Part shown: positions 56,452-64,000 of the stretch, in pieces
Position numbering within the stretch: the first letter of the stretch is position 1
How the letters are laid out: every line of letters begins with the position of its first letter
Assembly: GCA_036674765.1 (NCBI GenBank)
Contig: JARVKI010000128.1
Span: 27,602-91,601, forward strand
Reading direction: 5' to 3'
Length of the DNA: 64,000 bases
Source of the DNA: Seiridium cupressi
Lineage: Eukaryota > Ascomycota > Sordariomycetes > Amphisphaeriales > Sporocadaceae
Notes under the pieces: generated by a model
Told to the model about the DNA's origin: nothing
Database searches by the model: none
Seen by the model: only the letters and a program-made list of their open reading frames with translations
Made by a program: the position numbers and the translations under genes

Positions 56452-57656
56452 CTAAGATAACGCAGATGACCCGCCCAATATATCATCAAGCCACTGGTCA
56501 TTCTCCAAGTCCATTGACTGGATACAGACCATCTGATCTAGATCCGGGATGTAGCTACTATGACTAACCGTGCAGGGATCAACATTCCCGTATTGTTGGG
56601 CTCCCATGTCTGGTGTTTGAGAAGCTATGTTTTTCCAGGCCTCGGCCCAGATCTTGCACCGGTTCAAAAGCTTGCACAAAAGGCCGAACAGATTGTCATC
56701 GCACTGAACACCAGGTTCCCTGCTTGCTCTGGCCTATTTCGTAAGCTTGCCCTTGGGTCATCGCCATCATCAATCGCACGTCTGGTGGAGACGGCTTGAA
56801 TAGCCGCATGTCATAGACTAATGAAACCGCTAACATCATGAGGCGAGAGAAAACGTCAGCGCCACCGAGAAAGGCGTCTGTACTCCATGCCAAATAGGTC
56901 AGCAGACCGAGAAGCAGATCTATATTTGATTGGACCTTGACTAGAGCCGACGCCAACAAGATATGCTTTAACCCCTCCGCTGCAGCCAACTTCCTCTGCG
57001 TAGAGAATAAGGTAACAGTGAGAATGGCCTGCGATAGGAATGGCCGGTCTTGGCGCAGCTGCTTAACAGTTATGTCCGAAGTAAGGTTCATGAACGGAAA
57101 GCAGGGCAGCATCCGGGACCGAAAGAAATTGAGGCTCTCCTTCGATAGGCCCAGCAGCGGCGCTGAGACAGAAGGAGAGTACGGATCCAGGAGTTGCGGG
57201 GTCCTCGAAGATTATGCCGTTGCAGGCGTCACCCGGTCACCAATGCTCGAGTTGGAGCTGGTGGCATTTGCTGTAGTACCCTTGGAGCTCGATGTGGATG
57301 TTGCAGTGTCTGCCCCATTGGAAAGTTGAGTGAGATTGACCGCAGACTGCATTGCAAATAGTAGTGTTTCTATTTTACCCTCCAGCTGGGCGATTCGCGT
57401 ATCGGATTCCTCGACCTTCTGAGCAGTACGCCTGCGAACCGAGTCTGACGACTGGCACTCCTTTCTAAGGCGAAGACATCTATAATAATTAGCCCTATAT
57501 CGTGCATCGGCATGTCACTGTTAGTTCTAAAGTTGCTTATCTTTCACAGCCATCACCACTTGTACTAGGTACACACCGGCACTTCGCCTTGTAACATTGC
57601 ATACAAGCCTGGCCGTATGTGCTCGAGTGGCCAATGCCATGTCTAGTTCGCTCCAT
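56452..57656 (-). pseudogene. Zn2Cys6 transcription factor pseudogene
   Basis: From the ATG at 57656 the first exon encodes most of a binuclear zinc cluster (ACMQCYKAKCRCVP, GDGCER); the next exon continues CLRLRKECQSSD and a coiled coil (SDTRIAQLEGKIETLL). The donor between them reads ATAAGC instead of GTAAGC, so splicing is lost. Further 3' a fragment of the fungal regulatory domain (MLPCFPFMNLTSDITVKQLRQDRPFLSQAILTVT, LLGLLTYLAWSTDAFLGG, LVYDMRLFKPSPPDV) and then the C-terminus (LLNRCKIWAEAWKNI, DLENDQWLDDILG) are found, but the middle of the domain is deleted near 56690. No functional protein is expected. Confidence 0.82.
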
Positions 57657-58796
57657 AATTCAGCTGAAAATAAGGTTGTCAGAAGTTACTAGGAAGTATC
57701 CGGATGTCCTGTGGAATTACGGATGATTGTGGGCGAATTTAAGAGGAGTCTAAAGGGAGGCATGTATTTGGAACGGAGGTAAGTCCGACGGGATTATCTC
57801 CGCCCGGGCCGCATGATCCTATCCAGGGTTGGACGGAGTGGGGATTTCAGGCCCTGAGAAGGGCCTTTGTCGGTATTGACATGATGTCATACTGTTAATT
57901 GAATTATTAGCTAAGAATATTTGAGTCAGAATAATTGCCATTGCTTCCCTGTCGGGTTTAAGTCTATCACAATATGACAGACTTTTGCTCATCAATATCA
58001 TAGAGTGGTGTAACTATATAGGTAACAGAGTAAACAAGGCGCCTCTAAGAGCCTTGAATAGATTGGTTAGAGATGCATGGGGTAGAAGAAAATGGATGAA
58101 TATGAGAATGGTGGATCAACTCACATTGTCACGCTATCATCTCGATTCTTCAAGTTCTTAATTTCTCTTCTCAATGCCGCGGCCTTTGAAGCCAGGTGTT
58201 AAATCGTAGAGAATGTAGTTCTAACTAACCGATCATCGCTCACCAATGACCAGAAGGATCCTTGCTCGAGAAACCTGGCTACCTCGCAAAACGACTTATA
58301 AGACATGTCAAGTTAAAGTCTTACAAGGGAACAAGGGATAACAGCCGCCAAATGAACAATTCATTATAATATAGCTAAGTATTCTCCGAGGCGTCTTATA
58401 CAAGTCTAGGATACATGCACGAGAGATCACGAATGGTGAAAGAATAGTGACAGTCGAGTTTTATAAAGTGCGCCGACAGACCGAACATATTGAGATGTGC
58501 AACTAATTGAAAAACAAAAGGATTCTCTGCGCTTATATGACATGATACAATCGCGACACTCACTAGGACTTGCAATTGTGAAGCACGTTCCCGTAGGGGA
58601 CGGAGGGCAAAGACTCGGAGTTCCAGACCGAAATCCGTTCTAGCTAGAGTTTCACCCCTGTAGACCAACGCGAAAAGTTGAGGACGCTTTGATAGTATAT
58701 TATTTAAAGGCCGCAAATCATGGCATTTCTTGAAAGGTTCTAAATCCTTCTTCGTTTCTCAGTCTGCTACCATACTGTGATATACGAACAGTCAAC
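57657..58796. other. Intergenic with a small hairpin
   Basis: No gene. AGGCCCT-GAGA-AGGGCCT (57849-57866) forms a perfect 7-bp stem with a GNRA-type tetraloop. The last 300 bp are the promoter of the SDR pseudogene. Confidence 0.5.
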
Positions 58797-59683
58797 ATGC
58801 CGATCAAGACCGTTCTGATCACTGGTTGCAGCCATGGTGGATTGGGAGCCGCAATGGCAAAGGCTTACAACGCCAAAGGATTCAGAGTCTTCGCGACGCT
58901 GCGCAACTTGGCCAAGAAGGGATCCTTATGCGGCATAGAAGGCATAGAGTTCCTTGAACTAGAGGTGACGTCGCAGAAATCAATTTGTCAATGTGCGAAA
59001 GCCGTGGACATACTAACAGGAGGGTCGCTCGATATTTTGGTTAACAACGCCGGAAACCCAACCGCTATGCCGCTTCTAGATACATCAATTGATGATGCGA
59101 AGAGAATCTTGGACATAAACGTTTGGACGACACTAGCAATGACCCAGGCATTTGTCCCTATGCTTGTCAAAGCAAAAGGGATAGTATGCAATGTCAGCTC
59201 TGTTTCTGCTAAGTTGTTCTTCGCATGGACGGGTATGTTCCCGTCTATCCTACACTCTTCAAGGCTTGGACTTACTTCGATGTAGGTATATATAACAGTT
59301 CCAAGGCTGCGACGACAAAGCTCTCCGAGGGCCTGCGAATTGAGCTGGCGCCCCTTGGCGTGCGGGTTGTCGCAGTCATGCTTAGGGGCGTCGAAACAAC
59401 TGGAAACGACCCGGCCAACAAGAACGACCTCGAACTGCCTGTGGGCTCATACTACTAGAAGATATGGTCGACCATCAACCGCTATAAAAAGGCCCTGGTG
59501 TACCCCAATAAACAAGATGCGCATGTTGCAGCAAAGAACATTGTCAACGATGTTCTCAGCGGTCCTCCTATCTTCATTCGCCGTAGAAATTCGTCAACCC
59601 TCAGTTGGTACTGTAACACTTTCCTGCCATACGGCCTTTTTGTCTCCATGATAAACAAAGAACCGGGGCTTTCTGATTTATAA
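58797..59683 (+). pseudogene. Ayr1-like short-chain dehydrogenase with a late nonsense codon
   Basis: Two exons (58797-59232 and 59286-59683) would encode 277 residues. VLITGCSHGGLG, NNAGNP, NVSSVS and YNSSK provide the cofactor motif and the catalytic Ser-Tyr-Lys, and the whole resembles fungal acyl-dihydroxyacetone-phosphate-reductase-like SDRs. A TAG at 59456-59458 follows GSYY; the same frame continues with KIWSTINRYKKALVYPNKQDAHVAAKNIVNDVL and a normal C-terminus to 59683. The truncated 202-residue product keeps the Rossmann core and active site but loses the substrate lid. It could be a recently inactivated gene, a readthrough case, or a sequencing error. Confidence 0.78.
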
Positions 59684-60971
59684 GAGTAGCGGTAAATAGG
59701 TGAGAGTCGCCTTGGTCTTTAGTCTCCGCTGCCAGAATGAGTGCCTAGGATCACATGGTGAAAATGTGGACTATACGCAACGGTGTGTGTATTTACCTAT
59801 TCTGGCGTACTTCGAATAGGCCTCATTCTTTTTCCTTAATCGCCGTACGTTAAAAAGGCTGCCGGCCAGGGGGCCTGGAGAGAAGTGCCGCCAGCTTAAC
59901 CACAGAAAACCGATATTCCACGATATGAAAGCCCTCATAGTAAAGATCCTCTCAGAGTACCTCGAAAGCTACCACTTACCTATCTACGTTCAGCTGCCTC
60001 CATATAATCAATTTACCAGTCTGTTGATTCCACATACCTTAGTTTATCTTGACACCTTGACATGTTGAATCTCCTATCTACATTAAAACTAAGAAAGTCG
60101 ATGTGAACGCTTTTATCAGGACCTTCGCGGTTGCGAATTATCTCTTCAACCTTCCTAGAATGTAGTCATCATAGAGACTAGCACCGTTGACAACATTGAC
60201 CTTACCTGTTGAACAGATGTTCAGACAGTAGATGCTTTTATGTATCGCTCGCTCGCGGTCCATCAGGCAAATTCATTTCGAGACCAAAGAAGCTGGGAAA
60301 TGGTTGTTATATGACGACAAGAATTTCCTGGATAACTCAGCTCCCGTCCAAAAGCCCGTCAGGTCTTCCGGATCCCATGAGGAAGAGCCATTGCAGACTT
60401 TCAAACATCCTCACCGCAGTAAGTTCTGAACTTGAATGAGACCTTGCAAGATGGACGCTCTCTATGGAAAGCTCTCTTGCTTTAAACTATGGAGAACCAA
60501 TATACCACGATGAAACTTCTCAGCAAAATGTCTCTAAAACTATCATGAGAGCCGTTACTGTGCCTGGGGCTACAGGCTTACCTAGCTATGCTATACATGA
60601 GTGAGGTGGTCTGAGAATGCTGCCTGGTTTCTGTAAAACCCCATTCTTTTCCATGTGCGCTAGAGAGTTAAGATTCTCAAATCTTCGCAGTGCAAAAGTG
60701 TTCGCCGATCGGCGAATAACGCTTACTATTGTTTATTACTAAATTAACTTTCCCTAATAAATATTATCAGACTAATCGTCACATGCAAATTCAAAAATTA
60801 GTCACTTCAAGCTATATCCTAGTTCATTTTGTCACTATCGTCCCTTACAGCCACCCATTTGATAATTCAACAACCTGCTGAGCGTCCAGTGCCCTTGGTT
60901 TTGATTGATAGCGCGCCAGTTATTTAGTTTATTACCGCTTGCAGGCATCGACTCCTCAGAGGGCTAATAAT
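59684..60971. other. AT-rich intergenic region
   Basis: No gene supported over 1.3 kb. Contains the 16-bp palindrome at 60701-60716. Confidence 0.55.
60701..60716. repeat. 16-bp perfect palindrome
   Basis: TTCGCCGATCGGCGAA is fully self-complementary and GC-rich within AT-rich surroundings. It contains everted CCG/CGG triplets, the layout bound by some Zn2Cys6 dimers. It lies about 255 bp beyond the 3' end of the nitrilase gene. Confidence 0.5.
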
Positions 60972-62050
60972 CTACTCGTTGATGGTGATATGCTTTGCGA
61001 CTTTGGTATTCACCAGCAAACTTAGTAGATCCGGCCTGGCGTAATGACCGACTACGTCTATGAATGATTTGGGCTTGTCAACTTCTCGTAGGTTTACCTC
61101 TGCTGTGATTATTCTTTCTTCACCGTCAGAGATAGCTTCACACAGCGGTTTGCCACCTGGTCCGAAGATCATTGGAAAACCCTCCTCCAGGCTGATGAAC
61201 ATCTGTCAGACAATGCATGTCCCGTTACAGCATCGATGGTGAAGACTTACCGTTTTCGTAACAGGATTTCCAGTAAGCATGTTTATCTCCAGATTCTTCT
61301 CGGTCAAGATTTGCGAGGCAACAGCGACAAAAGTACATCCTTCCATGGCCATGAATTGGCTGGCTCGATAGCTGGCCTCGCCAGTTTCATGATATAGCCA
61401 GGCGATCTTCTCCAGATCTGGCATCTCAAATTCTGCTGGCCAACTGGCGATGTGAATTTGGACGCCTTGGGCGTATTCGTGATATCGGAGTAGTGGCTGG
61501 AGATGCTCCCAGCAATTCAGCGCCCCGATCTTCCCAAATTTCGTGTCGACAACTGTCTTCAACGATTCGGCTTGCCCATCGCCCCAGATAGTCCTTTCTA
61601 CATGAGTTGGCTTGATCTTGCGGCGGTGGTGGAGAATTTTGCCCTCCGGAGAGATGAATGACTGCCCCATATAGAGGCTGGCACCGTCTCGCTCACTGTA
61701 TCCCAAGACAACGATCATGCCTGCCTTCTTTACAGCTGCTTGGATGCGTTTCATCTGGGGGGAATCACGTGCCATGGAGTTGGCCATGTATTCATGAACC
61801 CAGCCGCCATTCTTGATGACCGTTGACGTCCACATTTGCCTTTGCCTGATGTATGAGTATTCTAGAAGCTATCGCAAGATAGGTGCGCATACCAAGGATA
61901 GCCCGGAATCCATACTTCGGGAAAACCAAGCACTTGAACTCCATCGGAAGCTGCCTGCTCAATTAGAGCGATCGTTTTGGTTACACTTCCTTCCAGATCC
62001 AACCAGACTGGCTCAGCCTGAACAGCGCCGACTTTGACAATCTGATCCAT
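60972..62050 (-). CDS. Nitrilase (carbon-nitrogen hydrolase)
   Basis: Three exons (62050-61893, 61845-61251, 61202-60972) give 327 residues, the usual nitrilase length. The catalytic triad is visible: Glu in [11 protein letters not shown], Lys in [17 protein letters not shown], and Cys in [11 protein letters not shown]. Other family marks are [16 protein letters not shown] and a C-terminal [19 protein letters not shown]. It hydrolyses nitriles to acids and ammonia; a cyanide hydratase or aliphatic-nitrilase preference cannot be told by eye. The exon 2/3 junction (ACG then ATG) gives [20 protein letters not shown]; another acceptor slightly downstream would change frame and is rejected. No signal peptide. 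It is intact although most genes nearby are broken. Confidence 0.9.
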
Positions 62051-63872
62051 GGTAGGTGGGGGGAATTTGAATGTCTCGATCTTTCGATGAGACGCCGTTC
62101 AGCAAGAATGATACCGGAAATATCTAGCCTCTTATGTCTGAAAAGCAGGTTGAGGGGATGCAGATCCACAACGCATTAATTTCCTGGTTAAGAGATCACA
62201 TCCTGTCGATAAGGAGGCGCGACTTAAGTCTCCCCCAATTGGCATAGACGATAGTTGCAGCTGTCTTGGTCGTAGGTCGTGGTGTATCACCAATCGACCA
62301 ACCCCACAGGGGCGATCGCGAGTACATTGTAGGATCGTAGCCGGAACCAGTTGATATCACAGGAAGCCGGCATTAATTGGGTCTAGACAGGCGAGGTGCA
62401 TTAACGCGACCAATCGCTTGACCTGCGGGGCGTAATACTTGTCCCGGCCAATCAGAAGGCTAGAATTAAGCGGTCGGCTGCATCAACCTGATAGCAAAGT
62501 CCTTCCATTTATTTTCGATGGCAATCTCCACATGATACTCATGTTCAAGGAGACACCTTGAACGTAGATCTCTCTTATCGATTAGAAAACGCCTAGCAAT
62601 AGGAAGACTATGCTAGTGTAATTTTTCTTCTGTGCAGGCTTCGACGAATTTTGTCGCGTGTGGTTACAATTCTCGACTACTACTGGAGGAAGGGCGCAGG
62701 TTGTTTCGGGGGCTACACTTATGTTACTTATTCAAATGTGCAATTTAGAGATCACAATTCAAAAATCAGACATTGATGGTTCTTCAAGGGTATCTGGATA
62801 GCAACACCTCAACCAAAATTCAATCACAACGCCACCATGTGCGGTCAGATCTTAACAAAAGCTGAAATTTTAGTGTTGCATCAATCGGTGCTTTCGAATG
62901 CAAGTGACAGGATCGGACTGGCCACTCCCATTCTACTTCATTCCTATTTCTGCACCTTCCGCCGCGTCAGATTCCCTCCCAATCAATGACTATCTTCCAT
63001 CAATTAATCAATGTATGACTAAAGATCTCTTGGTGGGTCGTTTTCTAAGATACCCACTTATTGAACCCCCAGAACCGCAGCAAGCACAACCGTCTTATTA
63101 ATGTGACACCGACCGACACCATTACTACCACTAAGACGGCCAAAATGAGCATCGAGACTGTCACAGTTGCTACCACTATAAGCGTCGCATTGTTCTAACC
63201 CCAGTACAATGAGCGCGTCGATTGTCTGTGGCTGCCAGTGGACGGCGATGTGCGGCGGCAGCTTGACCTCCAACGGAGAAGCTCAGATCCAGTGGGACAA
63301 TTACCAGCCTATGCGCAGATATACGACAATCAGGTAGACGACTACTTATTTGCTATCTGTAAGCCATCAGTCCACAAGCCTCATCAAAGATCCAGATTAT
63401 GCTTATGCTAGACAAGAATCTTGCTCTGCATCGTGTTGGCAGTCACCCACTCAAGAAAAGGAGCATGGGTATACGATAGTCAAGTAAATAAAGGGGATAC
63501 AAATCCGGGATTTAGCATAGTCAAAAACAATAAAGTCTTTTAAGGTCTCGCAAAATGGAACAAAAGCTAGCAGAGGAGAAGATCTTGTCAAGTAAGTGGG
63601 GGTGTAGGTCACTTCACATCAGCCGCAGCATACACATATAGATCTCCATGGTTCCCAAGGTTGACCATAACTTCCAACCTTGAACAATATAATGAAGTTG
63701 TACCTAGTCTTTTCACAGATGTGGGACACACTGAAGATGGCTCAAGCTAGTCCATATGCCATAGGCGCGAGGCAGTCAGGCTGGCGACGAGATGGTACGT
63801 AACTCTCTCGTCAGCAAACTCGATGAGTTCTGGCCCGCAGGAGCCGAGGTAAGATCTTTGAATAAATCAGTA

Positions 63873-63873
<1 letters not shown>
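62051..63873. other. Gene-poor terminal region
   Basis: No supported gene over 1.8 kb. A 49-codon frame at 62837 has a good start context (CACCATG) and a Thr-rich frame lies near 63110-63200, but neither has splice or family support. Confidence 0.45.
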
Positions 63874-63917
<44 letters not shown>

Positions 63918-64000
63918 AATGTTAAAAAAAATAAAAAAAAATAAGCACAAAAGGGGAGGAGGTATAAAAAAAAAAAAAAAAATTAAAAAATATTTAAATA
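63874..64000. repeat. Poly-A tract and AT-only low-complexity end
   Basis: A run of 41 A residues (63874-63914) is followed by further A-runs broken by short T and G stretches to the end of the window. It could be a retroelement poly-A end, a satellite-like tract or a poorly assembled contig edge. Confidence 0.6.

Overview
The window is nuclear DNA of a filamentous ascomycete (Pezizomycotina, most likely Sordariomycetes). This rests on many short phase-consistent introns (about 50-80 nt, GTANGT donors, CTAAC-type branch points), fungal-only families (DUF4360, Zn2Cys6 factors, the Ivy1 family, fungal GMC oxidoreductases) and well-spaced genes. No prokaryotic operons, rRNA, tRNA or CRISPR were recognised. 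Gene models were joined by hand from splice sites, and every spliced model reported as intact gives a whole number of codons.

Layout. 0.7-6.4 kb: an SDR oxidoreductase, then a divergent pair for the mitochondrial methylcitrate cycle (2-methylisocitrate lyase and 2-methylcitrate synthase) sharing one promoter. 8-13.4 kb: a secreted DUF4360 protein, a GMC oxidoreductase broken by one in-frame stop and preceded by an ordered array of ATTCCG hexamers, and a cytochrome P450 relic. 13.6-18.1 kb: a divergent pair, a membrane-anchored fungal-specific protein and a decayed protease-like/zinc-finger gene. 18.8-23.5 kb: a membrane-anchored pepsin-fold protein that has lost a catalytic Asp, and a GPI-type mucin-like protein. 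24-28 kb: a fragment of unknown type, a zinc alcohol dehydrogenase, and a Pro-rich gene with an apparent one-base frameshift. 28-30.4 kb: gene-poor.

30.4-46.8 kb is the conserved core: a secreted Gly/Pro-rich protein, an Ivy1-like vacuolar protein, the nucleoporin Nup53, a mitochondrial Fmp46-type redox protein, a 1,864-residue RRM protein, complex I subunit NDUFA2 and a mitochondrial pyruvate carrier (the last two divergent). Five of the genes in the window concern mitochondrial carbon or redox metabolism.

48-64 kb is accessory: an NTF2-like protein, an intact P450, then a graveyard of broken genes (MFS transporter, sirtuin, Zn2Cys6 regulator, a second SDR) around an intact small secreted Cys-rich protein, and finally an intact nitrilase. 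The window ends in poly-A/AT-rich sequence. The least explained signals are the ATTCCG array, the 57-nt intron whose acceptor doubles as an in-frame stop in the giant RRM gene, the 13.6-18.1 kb divergent pair, and the number of genes killed by one or a few nonsense changes.
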